The notes below the pieces were generated by a model that saw only the letters and a list, made by a program, of their open reading frames with translations, searched no databases and was not told the DNA's origin. The translations under genes and the position numbers were made by a program. Positions 33,564 through 42,859 of a stretch of 64,000 bases of DNA are shown in pieces. Origin of the DNA: an uncultured Eubacterium sp. (lineage in GTDB: Bacteria; Bacillota; Clostridia; Lachnospirales; Lachnospiraceae); the NCBI GenBank assembly GCA_947642745.1, contig CANRTU010000013.1, positions 1 through 64,000 on the forward strand, read 5' to 3'. Each line of letters begins with the position of its first letter. Position 1 is the first letter of the stretch.

Positions 33564-34580
33564 ATGTCATTAGTTCAGGCAGTAAAAGATGGCAAGGTTG
33601 TGGATCAGAAAAATGATCCGGCTAATAAGAAAAAAGAAGCCACCAATGAAATGGGCCAGGATCAGTTTTTACAGCTGTTAGTGGCGCAGATGCAGTACCA
33701 GGATCCGCTGGAGCCTACCAGCAATACCGAATGGGTGGCGCAGATGGCTACTTTCTCCATGGTAGAATCCTTAAATGGCATGAAAGAGACCATGACAGAG
33801 CAGTCCGCTTACGATCTGGTTGGAAAATATGTACTGATCCAGGATGGCGACAACTATGTCAAAGGAAAAGTAGATTACATTACAAAACAGAACGGGGAAA
33901 CCGTATTATCTGTGGATGACAAATTTTATACACTGGATAAGCTGGATACTATCGCTGACCAGGAATATTTCGAAGGTTCCGTTCAGGCAAACGAGCTGCA
34001 TGAAATGATTCAGCTGCTGCCAGGTGAAGAGAACCTGACCGCACTGGATGACGGTCTGTTAAAATCAGCAAGGGAAGCTTATGATAAGCTGACAGATTCA
34101 CAGAAAGCTTTCCTGGAGAAAGAAGACATTGATAAGCTGACCGCACTGGAAACTAAAATGGAAGCGTTAAAGGCTACCTATTTCGCTGGTAAAGTCAAAA
34201 AACTGCCGACTGCGCAGGAAATTCAGGATGCGGATCCGGAGACTCTGGCAGAATACGCAAAGAGTATCAAAGAAGCCAGGGATTACTATAATGATATGAC
34301 GAAAAAACAGCAGGAAAAAGTCAGGGAAGATGCGCTGGATACTTTGAAAGCATGTGAAGAAGCCCTGGAAAAAGCAGGCGGAACTACTACTGATAAAGAC
34401 GATGCAAATAATGGAAGTGTCTCAAACAGTGACGTGACAGCTCTCCTGGAAAAGATTCTGGCAGAAATCCAGAACCAGAAAAAACCGGAAGACAGCGGCA
34501 CAGAGCAGGAAAAAGATCCTTCAGAATCCGGCGGTACAGAAAACCAGCAGGAAGATGGACAGCAGACTCAGGCTTCATAA
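33564..34580 (+). CDS. flgD: Hook-capping protein FlgD with unusual C-terminal helical repeats
   Basis: A 338-residue protein; FlgD is usually 140-240. The amino part is canonical (MGQDQFLQLLVAQMQYQDPL, then WVAQMATFSMVESLNGM) and continues with a small beta domain (LVGKYVLIQDGDNYVKGKVD...). After residue ~145 there are two helical repeats: LKSAREAYDKLTDSQKAFLE with KLTALETKMEAL, and YAKSIKEARDYYNDMTKKQQ with TLKACEEALEKA. These resemble the 'YDALTxEQK' three-helix modules of Gram-positive surface proteins. A Ser/Thr/Glu-rich tail ends it. RBS AAAGGAG. FlgD caps the growing hook; the extension would face outward at the tip. Confidence 0.85.
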   Translation: MSLVQAVKDGKVVDQKNDPANKKKEATNEMGQDQFLQLLVAQMQYQDPLEPTSNTEWVAQMATFSMVESLNGMKETMTEQSAYDLVGKYVLIQDGDNYVKGKVDYITKQNGETVLSVDDKFYTLDKLDTIADQEYFEGSVQANELHEMIQLLPGEENLTALDDGLLKSAREAYDKLTDSQKAFLEKEDIDKLTALETKMEALKATYFAGKVKKLPTAQEIQDADPETLAEYAKSIKEARDYYNDMTKKQQEKVREDALDTLKACEEALEKAGGTTTDKDDANNGSVSNSDVTALLEKILAEIQNQKKPEDSGTEQEKDPSESGGTENQQEDGQQTQAS

Positions 34581-34796
34581 CAGAAAGAATTGTATAAGAA
34601 CAGAGCTTCATGACAAACAGAGCTTTATAACAGACAGAATTTCTGTCAGACGGCGGATGCATGGCATCAGCTGTATGCGGTCTTTACAAAAGGACGCAGA
34701 GAACCGGAACATACTACTGTCTTTGCCGGACGGCAGGGCAGGAAAGATTTGTGGATCTGGCAGTGAAGGAAGGCAGACCAGGATGGAGATGAAACA

Positions 34797-35210
34797 ATGA
34801 ACGGAATCGAAAAAAAATTCACTTCCATACAACAGGTAACAGATCAGTATCTGACCCGGAAAAATGAAGCGGCGCAGGAGGCATCCACGCAGGTATCCTT
34901 TGAGGAAGTACTGCGCAATACCCAGCGATCAACAGCCAGTACACCCGCAGCCATACAACCGCTAAAATTTTCCAAACACGCAGCCATGCGTCTGGAAACA
35001 CGCAATATCAGCCTTTCCATGGAGCAGAGCAGGCGTCTGGAAGACGGAGTCAGAAAAGCAGGAGAAAAGGGAATACAGGATTCCCTGGTCATTATTGACT
35101 CTCTGGCCTTTATTGTGAATGTACCGAATCATACCGTGGTTACCGCAATGGAACAGGGTGAAACAGACAGAAACATATTTACAAACATAGACGGCGCTGT
35201 CATAATATAA
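34797..35210 (+). CDS. Flagellar operon protein of the TIGR02530 type
   Basis: A 137-residue protein. The C-terminal half is the conserved domain: IQPLKFSKHAAMRLETRNIS, then SRRLEDGVRKAGEKGIQDSL and VIIDSLAFIVNVPNHTVVTA, ending NIFTNIDGAVII. These small proteins are encoded between flgD and flgE in many Firmicutes; a role in hook assembly is suspected but not proven to my knowledge. The 216-bp gap after flgD has no gene. Confidence 0.8.
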   Translation: MNGIEKKFTSIQQVTDQYLTRKNEAAQEASTQVSFEEVLRNTQRSTASTPAAIQPLKFSKHAAMRLETRNISLSMEQSRRLEDGVRKAGEKGIQDSLVIIDSLAFIVNVPNHTVVTAMEQGETDRNIFTNIDGAVII

Positions 35211-35369
35211 GCCGGACCGGAAGGGGGCCATGGTCCCGGAATGACAGAAGGGACCAGGGCAGCGCCTGACTAAAAAGGATACACACTGGTATCCGGGAAT
35301 GAAACCGCGGGAGGCGGATTTCCAGGGAAATTCAGACAGCAGAAACAAAAATCAGGAGGTCAATGCATT

Positions 35370-37577
35370 ATGATGAGAGCATTATATTCGTCTGTCGCAG
35401 GCTTAAAGAGCCATCAGACGAAAATGGATGTAATAGGTAACAATATTTCCAACGTGAATACCGTAGGTTTTAAATCTTCACGTGTCACTTTCAGTACAAT
35501 GATGTACCAGACAATGACCAACCCGTCCGGCGCTAACGCAGAACTGGGTACCGGCGGTATCAACGCCAAGCAGATCGGTCTTGGTACAAACTTTGCCTCT
35601 ACCGCAATAGCGATTGAAACCGGCGGTGCGGCTGAGTCCACGGGAAACGCCTTTGATTTAAAAATAGCGGATACAAATTCTACCAGCTTTTACATTGTAA
35701 ATAATGGTTCAGAGAATGTATTTACCAGGGCGGGCGCTTTTTATGTAGACGGCGCAGGTAATCTTTGTATGGAATCCACCGGATATACGGTTATGGGATG
35801 GCAGGTAGACGCTAACGGCAATATTCAGAAAGATACTGTATCTCCGTTAAAAATCATGACAGCTGAAAACCAGACCTCCAATCCGGAATGGACCACAGAG
35901 GCAGTGTGTAAAGGTATCCTGGATGATAATAACGCCAATGTAAATTCTGACACCGGTTATAAAATGAACCTGAAATTCTTCGATAACCTGGGATATCCAT
36001 ATGTGGGCAAATTTGCTGTACAGAAAGGTTCAGAAGACGGATATTATACAGTTAACCTTGTAGATATCCAGGATCAGAATGGCAACTCCATTTTTGACGA
36101 TGAAACAAGAGATCTTAATCTGGGCGACTTCTTTGGATCTGCCAATGATCCTCAGGGAAGCCAGGTGGATATTACGGATAATTATACGATGGCCAGCGGC
36201 AAATCCGGCGCCTTAAAACGTCTGATGCTGGGCAATACGTTCCGGCTGGGAGATCCGACCACATATACTTCTGTAGATAATCCGACCAGGGTATTCACAT
36301 TTAAGGCTGAGGATGTCAACGAATATTTCGATGCGGATCTGCCAGAAGGCGCCACAGTGGAAATCGAGTATACAAATGGAAATAATGATCCGGTGGTGCG
36401 TATTTTAGACCGTACCGACGCCAGTCTGGTGGATACATTTAACCAGGCCGATATCGCAAACGGCGGGGATAATCTGGAATGGTTTGACTCCAATGCGCTT
36501 GATCAGATCGGAATGATATCCAATACGGTGACACTGCATAAAGTAATTGAAAAGATGGATGTGGGCCGTGGAGACGTGCTGACAAGAACCCAGATCGCAA
36601 AGATTAACAGCGAACTGCATCTGGATGATCCTCTTCAGGCCGGGCAGCGTCCGGATGCGCTGGATTCATCCAAGTCCTATGTGGTAGCTACAGACGCCAA
36701 TGGTAATTTCATACTGAAAGAAGGTCCGATTCCGGATCTTGCGCCTGGCCAGACACTGGACGATGTGATTGACAATGTATTACAGGAAGGAGCTGTAGCC
36801 GGATTAAACGGGGATGCCGGATGGCCTCTGTCACTGACAGATACAGACTTTTTACAGAAAGGATACGTTACAAAAACCGGCGCCGAGCTTAACGATGAAG
36901 GAATCTTTACAACAAGAATGCCGGGTGATGTGGAACTCCAGTATTCTGTTATGGGCAGCGGCTCATACAAGATTGTGACGCCACGCGCCGATGGATTTAC
37001 CATCAAATTCTCCACAGTTGACGGTTCCATCGAATACATCGGACAGCAGGGCAATACCTCCCAGGTACTCCAGATGGGCGACTATGATCCGGAAGGCAAT
37101 AAGTTTACCAATATCAATATTGATTTCTCTACCTTAAAGAACCTGGCAAACGGGAAATCCTGTACCGCAGCCATGGGTAATGGCGACCTGGGTGCGGAAG
37201 GCACTGGTAAAAAAGTCGGCGCCATGACCGGACTGACAGTAGACCAGAGCGGAAAAATATATGGTACTTATGACAACGGTAACCGGGCGCTGCTGGGACA
37301 GATCGCTGTAGCCAGATTCGCCAACGCTTCCGGTCTGGAAAGTATCGGAAACAACTGCTTCAAAACAACCTTAAACTCTGGCGACTTCGATGGAATCGGC
37401 GTGGAAATCGACGCGGACGGTTCCAAGATTTCCACCGGTGAGCTGGAAATGTCCAACGTGGATCTGGCCAGCGAGTTTACACAGATGATAACAACCCAGC
37501 GTGGTTATCAGGCAAACTCAAGGGTAATCTCTACTTCCGACGGCATACTGGAAGAGCTGGTAAACCTGAAGAGATAA
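35370..37577 (+). CDS. flgE: Flagellar hook protein FlgE (large variant)
   Basis: A 735-residue hook protein, against about 265 in B. subtilis and 400 in E. coli. Conserved ends: MMRALYSSVAGLKSHQTKMD with VIGNNISNVNTVGFKSSRVT, and at the end NVDLASEFTQMITTQRGYQA with SRVISTSDGILEELVNL. Between them (about 150-640) are large surface-domain insertions with acidic, repeat-poor sequence. ATG 35370 or 35373 could serve as start (RBS AGGAGG). Forms the universal joint. Large hooks are common in Lachnospiraceae. Confidence 0.93.
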   Translation: MMRALYSSVAGLKSHQTKMDVIGNNISNVNTVGFKSSRVTFSTMMYQTMTNPSGANAELGTGGINAKQIGLGTNFASTAIAIETGGAAESTGNAFDLKIADTNSTSFYIVNNGSENVFTRAGAFYVDGAGNLCMESTGYTVMGWQVDANGNIQKDTVSPLKIMTAENQTSNPEWTTEAVCKGILDDNNANVNSDTGYKMNLKFFDNLGYPYVGKFAVQKGSEDGYYTVNLVDIQDQNGNSIFDDETRDLNLGDFFGSANDPQGSQVDITDNYTMASGKSGALKRLMLGNTFRLGDPTTYTSVDNPTRVFTFKAEDVNEYFDADLPEGATVEIEYTNGNNDPVVRILDRTDASLVDTFNQADIANGGDNLEWFDSNALDQIGMISNTVTLHKVIEKMDVGRGDVLTRTQIAKINSELHLDDPLQAGQRPDALDSSKSYVVATDANGNFILKEGPIPDLAPGQTLDDVIDNVLQEGAVAGLNGDAGWPLSLTDTDFLQKGYVTKTGAELNDEGIFTTRMPGDVELQYSVMGSGSYKIVTPRADGFTIKFSTVDGSIEYIGQQGNTSQVLQMGDYDPEGNKFTNINIDFSTLKNLANGKSCTAAMGNGDLGAEGTGKKVGAMTGLTVDQSGKIYGTYDNGNRALLGQIAVARFANASGLESIGNNCFKTTLNSGDFDGIGVEIDADGSKISTGELEMSNVDLASEFTQMITTQRGYQANSRVISTSDGILEELVNLKR

Positions 37578-37633
37578 TAAATAACCCAAAGACTGTCGCA
37601 AAGATCTGTATTATATTCCGGCAGTCGGGCTTT

Positions 37634-37698
37634 TCTGGCAATGGCAGTATAACCTGCTGCCATTGCCAGAGTGTGTCCGGAAAACTTTTCGGACACAC
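37634..37698. repeat. Two consecutive perfect hairpins after flgE
   Basis: First: TCTGGCAATGGCAG (37634-37647) with CTGCCATTGCCAGA (37657-37670), 14 bp. Second: GTGTGTCCG (37671-37679) with CGGACACAC (37690-37698), 9 bp. No T-run follows either. They lie in the 286-bp gap between flgE and flbD and could act as a transcription attenuator, RNase barrier or protein site. Confidence 0.75.
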
Positions 37699-37723
37699 TC
37701 CTGGAAAAGCCGGCAAAAGCACA

Positions 37724-37788
37724 GCACTAGTGCCGTGTAAAGTTTAAAAATTTCAGATTTATTTTAGATTTTACAAGGCACTAGTACC
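37724..37788. mobile_element. Short MITE-like palindromic element
   Basis: CTAGTGCCGTGTAAA (37727-37741) pairs with TTTACAAGGCACTAG (37770-37784) around an A/T-rich centre; the outer ends are GCACTAGTGCC and GGCACTAGTACC. Symmetric, about 65 bp, non-coding, consistent with a miniature inverted-repeat element. Only one copy is in the window. Confidence 0.45.
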
Positions 37789-37863
37789 TGAAACACTCAT
37801 ACAATCCAGTTACCCCAAAAACCGCATTTTGTGCGGCTGCTATCAGAAAGGACCCCATCATTC

Positions 37864-38079
37864 ATGATCGAAGTAACACGTCTTAACGACACAAAACTTT
37901 TAATTAATTCCGATCAGATCGAATTCGTAGAAGAAACTCCCGACACAGTCATATCATTTCTGACTGGAAAAAAAATTATTGTAAAAGAAAGTAGACAAGA
38001 GATTCAAAATCTAGTAATATTATATAAGAAGAAAATATTAAGTGATTGTTTAACAATTCGTGAGCAGCCATACAGCTGA
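37864..38079 (+). CDS. flbD: FlbD/SwrD family flagellar protein
   Basis: A 71-residue protein starting MIEVTRLNDTKLLINSDQIE, the diagnostic beginning of FlbD/SwrD (YlzI), continuing with VEETPDTVISFLTGKKIIVK. ATG 37864 has RBS AAAGGA; the upstream in-frame extension to 37831 lacks one. In B. subtilis SwrD raises motor torque. Located before motAB, in line with a stator-related role. Confidence 0.88.
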   Translation: MIEVTRLNDTKLLINSDQIEFVEETPDTVISFLTGKKIIVKESRQEIQNLVILYKKKILSDCLTIREQPYS

Positions 38080-38220
38080 CATGTATGATACATATCCGTC
38101 TGCGTGTCCATGCTGTCGTGTCAGTGCGGATACATGGCCGTTGATCCCGCAGACAGAAACAGTTCGATACGGATTGTTACGCAAGCACAAGAGAAAAAAA
38201 TAATTGGTAGGTGAAAACAA

Positions 38221-39039
38221 GTGGATATATCAAGTTTACTGGGTGCGATTGTCGGTCTTGTCATGATGGTATTTGGTATTACATTCCAGAAAGATACCAT
38301 GAGCTTTAACTTCGGCATTCTGACAGAGTCCTTTATCGACATCCCTTCGATCATTATCACAATCGGTGGTTCTGTATCAGGTGTCCTGGCGTGTCATAAA
38401 TTAAGTGACACCATTCGTTCACTGAAGGCTCTCAGCCTGACTTTTAAAGAACCAAAGGCTGATGCGGCAGAGGCCATCAGCAACATTATCAGTCTCTCCA
38501 ATACGGCCAGAAAAGAAGGTCTTCTGGCGCTGGAAGAAGCGGCGAATAACATTGAGGATGAGTTTCTGAAGAAAGGAATCATGCTTGTCGTCGATGGTAC
38601 GGATCCTGAACTGGTCCGTGGAATTCTGGAAACGGATCTGACCTGCATCGAGACCAGACATAAAACAGTAATTGGCTTTTATGAGAAGTGGGGAGCCCTG
38701 GGTCCTGCCTGGGGTATGATCGGTACCCTGATCGGTCTCGTAAATATGTTAAAAAACCTGACAGATTCGTCCACCATCGGACCAAACATGGCGGTAGCGC
38801 TGTTAACAACACTGTACGGTTCCGTAATTGCCAACTGGTTGTGCGAACCTACGGCATCCAAACTGAAAGTAAATAATGATCTGGAAATGATGGTAAAAGA
38901 GATTACTGTGGAAGGCCTTTTATCTATTCAGGCAGGTGAAAACCCACGTGTCATAGAAGAAAAACTGAAATCATTCCTGGCTCCTTCCGCCCGTGAAGAA
39001 TTAAGCGGCGGCAAGGCAGGTGAAGGTGGTGAAGCATAA
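38221..39039 (+). CDS. motA: Flagellar motor stator protein MotA
   Basis: A 272-residue membrane protein with four helices. GTG start 38221 with RBS AGGTG. First helix SSLLGAIVGLVMMVFGI; second IPSIIITIGGSVSGVLACHK; third and fourth WGALGPAWGMIGTLIGLVNM and MAVALLTTLYGSVIANWLCE with the conserved Pro residues. The cytoplasmic loop holds charged residues that touch FliG. The stop overlaps the motB start (TAATG). Confidence 0.95.
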   Translation: MDISSLLGAIVGLVMMVFGITFQKDTMSFNFGILTESFIDIPSIIITIGGSVSGVLACHKLSDTIRSLKALSLTFKEPKADAAEAISNIISLSNTARKEGLLALEEAANNIEDEFLKKGIMLVVDGTDPELVRGILETDLTCIETRHKTVIGFYEKWGALGPAWGMIGTLIGLVNMLKNLTDSSTIGPNMAVALLTTLYGSVIANWLCEPTASKLKVNNDLEMMVKEITVEGLLSIQAGENPRVIEEKLKSFLAPSAREELSGGKAGEGGEA

Positions 39040-39968
39040 TGGCAAAGCAAAAACAGGAAGATCCGCCAAAAGGATCGCCGGCCTGGATGGCAACCTTTAG
39101 TGATCTGATGAATCTGCTGCTTTGTTTCTTCGTATTATTGTTCTCCATGTCATCGGTGGATGAATCCAAGTTTGAAGAGCTGATCGCATCGCTGCAGAGC
39201 CAGTACAGTATTTTAAAGGGCGGCGGTTCTTCGGTAGGAGACGGCAAGATGGTTTCCGCCGGCATTAACCAGATGCAGAAGTATGATATGTATTTTAATC
39301 CAAAAGCAAATACTGCCGGAGACGGTCCTTCGGACTCTGAGGAAAAAGATATCGTACATACAAAGGCAGATTCGGAAGGCCGTCCAGTTCAGGTGGGGCA
39401 GGGGCTTACCGATGAAGGTGAAAAAGATAATGGAGCGACTGACCTGGAGGAAGTCAGCGAGGAAGAGGCAAGAAAAATCGCTGAAGAGGCAGAACTGGCG
39501 GAATCCCAGCAGATGGCGGACAAGGTAGAGCGTCTGTTAAAAAAATATAATATCCAGGATATGGTCAATGTGGATTTTAACGGCCAGTATGTGCTGATGA
39601 CATTAAACGGTGCGGTGCTCTTCCAGTCCGGTTCTTCAGAACTGGCGCAGCAGGCCCGTCCGCTGATGGATAAACTGGGTACGATTTTAAAGAAATTCAG
39701 TCAGAATACGATTGATATTGAGGGGCATACAGATAATGTCCCGATTCACAACAGCCGCTTTGAGGACAACAATGTACTGTCCATGTACCGTGCGTTGTCA
39801 GTGGCGGATTATCTGCGGGAGACTACGAGCTTAAAACCGGGAAACATTAAGTCGTCCGGCAGGGGAGCGTATGCGCCGATTGCGGATAACGGAACACCGC
39901 AGGGACGCACGAAAAACCGCAGGGTTGAGATTAAGGTATACAATTCGTATAATTCAGATAACAAATAA
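39039..39968 (+). CDS. motB: Flagellar motor stator protein MotB
   Basis: A 309-residue protein. The single membrane helix follows SPAWMATFSDLMNLLLCFFV, with the ion-binding Asp at D22. The OmpA-like peptidoglycan-binding domain (about 165-300) has LNGAVLFQSGSSEL, DIEGHTDNVPI and GRTKNRRVEIKV. Between them is an acidic linker of about 110 residues. Coupled to motA. Ion type (H+ or Na+) cannot be decided from this. Confidence 0.95.
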   Translation: MAKQKQEDPPKGSPAWMATFSDLMNLLLCFFVLLFSMSSVDESKFEELIASLQSQYSILKGGGSSVGDGKMVSAGINQMQKYDMYFNPKANTAGDGPSDSEEKDIVHTKADSEGRPVQVGQGLTDEGEKDNGATDLEEVSEEEARKIAEEAELAESQQMADKVERLLKKYNIQDMVNVDFNGQYVLMTLNGAVLFQSGSSELAQQARPLMDKLGTILKKFSQNTIDIEGHTDNVPIHNSRFEDNNVLSMYRALSVADYLRETTSLKPGNIKSSGRGAYAPIADNGTPQGRTKNRRVEIKVYNSYNSDNK

Positions 39969-39983
39969 AGGATGGTAGGACTG

Positions 39984-40508
39984 ATGAAAAAGAATTTAAT
40001 GACCGTGCTGATTATGGCACTGGTAGTGGTGAATGTGGCGTTGTCCGCAATTATTATGATTACGCTCGTTCCGGCGACCAAGCAGGCGAACAAACTGATT
40101 ACAGATGTCTGTACGGCGATTGATCTGGAACTGGAAAGTGGAAAAGTATTTAATCCGAATGCGATTCCGGTAGAAGAGACGGATGTTGTATCCCTGACAA
40201 ATAATGAGACAATGACTTTTAATTTACTGGATGACCCGCAGGGAAAATCCCACTATGTAGTGGCGAAGGTATCCATTACTTTAAATAAGGCTGACTCGGA
40301 TTACGAGGAAAAGGCACCGCTGATTGCGGGCAGGGAAGAACTGTTACAGGAGATCGTCACAAACACATTTTTGAAATACAGTTATAACGAAGTGCGTACT
40401 ACCGACGGACAGGAAAAAGTACGTAATGAGATGCTGGAACAGATCCAGGAACTTTTTGACTCAGATTTTATTGTAGCTGTCAATATTTCCAACGCAAATT
40501 ACCAGTAA
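39984..40508 (+). CDS. fliL: Flagellar basal-body associated protein FliL
   Basis: A 174-residue single-pass membrane protein: MKKNLMTVLIMALVVVNVAL is the membrane anchor, and the periplasmic domain ends with the pattern QEKVRNEMLEQIQELFDSDF followed by IVAVNISNANYQ. ATG 39984 is preferred (GGTAGGA upstream) over 39972. FliL surrounds the stator ring; its place between motB and fliM is standard. Confidence 0.85.
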   Translation: MKKNLMTVLIMALVVVNVALSAIIMITLVPATKQANKLITDVCTAIDLELESGKVFNPNAIPVEETDVVSLTNNETMTFNLLDDPQGKSHYVVAKVSITLNKADSDYEEKAPLIAGREELLQEIVTNTFLKYSYNEVRTTDGQEKVRNEMLEQIQELFDSDFIVAVNISNANYQ

Positions 40509-40552
40509 TCCGGCTGGCAGAACAAAAAAACAAATGACAGGTGGTGAGATTC

Positions 40553-41530
40553 ATGGCTGATGTTCTGTCTCAAAGCGAGATAGATGATCTGCTGAAAGCC
40601 TTGAGCAGCGGCGAGGTTGACGCAGAGGAAATGAAAGATACAAAGGAAAAGCCCGTCAAGAATTATGATTTTGCGAGACCTTCCAAATTTTCAAAGGAGC
40701 ATCTGCGTACGCTGGAGATCATTTTTGAACATTATGGACGTCTGCTATCGACGAATCTGCCTGTATATCTGCGAAAGAATATACAGGTGGAAGTAATGAA
40801 TTCAGAGGCGGTTACTTATTCAGAATTCTCAAACTCCCTTTCCAATCCAATGCTGTTAGGGGTGGTAAATTTCGCACCACTGAAAGGCAATATCCTGATG
40901 GAAATGGCCACAAATGTAGGTTATGCATTTGTGGACCGTATGCTGGGCGGCATGGGACTGCCCCTGGAAAAGCCCAGGGAATTTTCGGAAATAGAGCTTT
41001 TGATTATTGAAAGGCTGCTGACAGTGTGTGTCAATCTGTTACGTGAGCCGTGGAAAAACGTAGTGGAACTGAATCCGAGACTGGACCGGATTGAGACAAA
41101 CTCACAGTTTGCGCAGATCATTTCACCAAGTGAAATGATTGCGATTATAACAATTAATATAAAAATTGGTGATGCGGAAGGACTTATGAACATGTGCCTT
41201 CCATATATTACGCTGGATGATGTCATGGATAAACTTAATACCAAGTACTGGTATTCCAGCCAGCAGGAGAAAGAGGAACTGTCCTATAGCGGTATGGTAG
41301 AAAATCTGCTGTCCAGGGCGCCGATACCTGTAAAGGCTGTACTAGGCCACAGCTCTTTCTCAGTCAGCGATTTTGCGGGACTGCAGGTGGGTGACATTAT
41401 CCGGATGGATACAAAAGTAGAAGATGAGCTTGGCATTTATGTAGGCAGCATTAAAAAGTTTACCGCTTTGCCGGGTGTAGCAGGTGATAACTACGCAGTC
41501 AGGGTTACATCAATTATAAGGGAGGAGTAG
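40553..41530 (+). CDS. fliM: Flagellar motor switch protein FliM
   Basis: A 325-residue C-ring protein. MADVLSQSEIDDLLKALSSG is the CheY-P-binding amino segment (LSQSEIDDLL). The middle CheC-like domain contains EIIFEHYGRLLSTNLPVYLR and YAFVDRMLGGMG, and the C-terminal SpoA domain ends the protein (VGDIIRMDTKVEDELGIYVG). RBS GGTGGTGAG. Followed after 6 bp by fliY. Confidence 0.95.
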   Translation: MADVLSQSEIDDLLKALSSGEVDAEEMKDTKEKPVKNYDFARPSKFSKEHLRTLEIIFEHYGRLLSTNLPVYLRKNIQVEVMNSEAVTYSEFSNSLSNPMLLGVVNFAPLKGNILMEMATNVGYAFVDRMLGGMGLPLEKPREFSEIELLIIERLLTVCVNLLREPWKNVVELNPRLDRIETNSQFAQIISPSEMIAIITINIKIGDAEGLMNMCLPYITLDDVMDKLNTKYWYSSQQEKEELSYSGMVENLLSRAPIPVKAVLGHSSFSVSDFAGLQVGDIIRMDTKVEDELGIYVGSIKKFTALPGVAGDNYAVRVTSIIREE

Positions 41531-41536
41531 TATAGA

Positions 41537-42736
41537 ATGGATGGAGTATTATCACAGGAAGAAATAAGCGCCCTGTTACAAAATGGCGATCTGGCAAATG
41601 CGCCTACGGATAATACAGCTTCCGCAGCGGATGAATCTATGGCGGTAACACCGGAAGAATGCGACGCAATTGGTGAGATTGCCAATATCAGTATGGGTAC
41701 GGCGGCAACGACATTGTTTTCACTTGTGAACCATAAAGTGGAAATTTCCACGCCGGTAGTATCCATGGCGACCTGGGACGACGTGGTAGCCCAGTATGAG
41801 AAACCATGCGTATTTATCCGGATTGCCTATACGGTGGGACTGGACGGAAGTAATCTGTTAGTGTTAAAAGAGCACGATGTCAAAGTCATTACGGACCTGA
41901 TGATGGGCGGCGATGGTACGAATACGGATGTGGAGCTGGGAGAGCTTCATCTGAGCGCTATCAGTGAAGCGATGAACCAGATGATGGGATCTTCCGCAAC
42001 TTCATTATCCTCCATGCTGAATAAAGTGATTGATATCTCTCCGCCAGAAGCAAATCTGGTGGACATTACGGACAGCCTGGATGAAAGGGAAATAGAAGCA
42101 TTTCTGGCTGGAAATTTTGTAAAAATTTTATTCCGGATGGAGATCGGGGATCTGGTGGACAGTGCGATTATGCAGCTGTATCCGGTATCCTTCGCAAAAG
42201 AAATGTGCGCAAGCATTACACAGAATATGGAACAGGATACGGCGAAAGCGTCTGAATCCAAACAGAGTGCCGCGGCGCCGGTACCGGCGCCGGCGCAGCA
42301 GCAGGCCCCTCCGCCACAGCAGGCGCAGCAGCAGCCGCAGATGACGTATCAGGATCCGATGCAGATGCAGCAGCCAATGATGCAACAACCGATGATGCAG
42401 CAGCCGATGATGCAGCAGCCAATGATGCAGCAGCCTCCGGTGAATGTGCAGCAGGCACAGTTCCAGAGTTTTTCCGGCGATTTTAATCCGGCTGCGTTCC
42501 AGAAAGAAAATATCGACCTGATTATGGATGTACCACTGGAAGTCACGGTGGAACTGGGACGTACTACCAAATCTATTCAGGAAATTCTTGACTTTGCGCC
42601 GGGAACTATTATAGAACTGGATAAAATTGCGGGCGAGCCTATTGATGTGCTTGTAAACGGCAAGTATGTGGCAAAGGGTGAAGTTGTAGTTATTGAAGAA
42701 AGCTTCGGTGTAAGAATTACAGAAATTATAAAATAA
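41537..42736 (+). CDS. fliY: Flagellar motor switch phosphatase FliY
   Basis: A 399-residue fusion of a CheC-type phosphatase and a FliN/SpoA domain. The amino end [19 protein letters not shown] binds CheY-P; the two phosphatase motifs are in [15 protein letters not shown] and [17 protein letters not shown] low-complexity linker (about 240-305), rich in Pro, Gln and Met, contains five MMQQP/QMQQP pentapeptides. The SpoA domain follows ([40 protein letters not shown]). It hydrolyses CheY-P at the switch and builds the C-ring. Confidence 0.94.
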   Translation: MDGVLSQEEISALLQNGDLANAPTDNTASAADESMAVTPEECDAIGEIANISMGTAATTLFSLVNHKVEISTPVVSMATWDDVVAQYEKPCVFIRIAYTVGLDGSNLLVLKEHDVKVITDLMMGGDGTNTDVELGELHLSAISEAMNQMMGSSATSLSSMLNKVIDISPPEANLVDITDSLDEREIEAFLAGNFVKILFRMEIGDLVDSAIMQLYPVSFAKEMCASITQNMEQDTAKASESKQSAAAPVPAPAQQQAPPPQQAQQQPQMTYQDPMQMQQPMMQQPMMQQPMMQQPMMQQPPVNVQQAQFQSFSGDFNPAAFQKENIDLIMDVPLEVTVELGRTTKSIQEILDFAPGTIIELDKIAGEPIDVLVNGKYVAKGEVVVIEESFGVRITEIIK

Positions 42737-42776
42737 CCGCTATTATTTATTATTTTATGTGTTATAATATACACGG

Positions 42777-42805
42777 GATGTCATAAATGGTTTGTATATG
42801 ACATC
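42777..42805. promoter_or_regulatory. Inverted repeat overlapping the cheY promoter
   Basis: GATGTCATA (42777-42785) and TATGACATC (42797-42805) form a perfect 9-bp palindrome separated by 11 bp, covering the -35 box. It could be an operator, or a terminator-like hairpin for fliY read-through. Confidence 0.5.
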
Positions 42806-42820
42806 TGAATATGATATAAT
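42792..42820 (+). promoter_or_regulatory. Promoter upstream of cheY
   Basis: TTGTAT (42792-42797), 17-bp spacer, TATAAT (42815-42820) preceded by TGA (extended -10). A second TATAAT is at 42763-42768. Suggests cheY and downstream export genes are also transcribed independently of the main promoter. Confidence 0.55.
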
Positions 42821-42859
42821 CATGCAATCAAATTATTAAAATAAGGGAGAATAACGATT

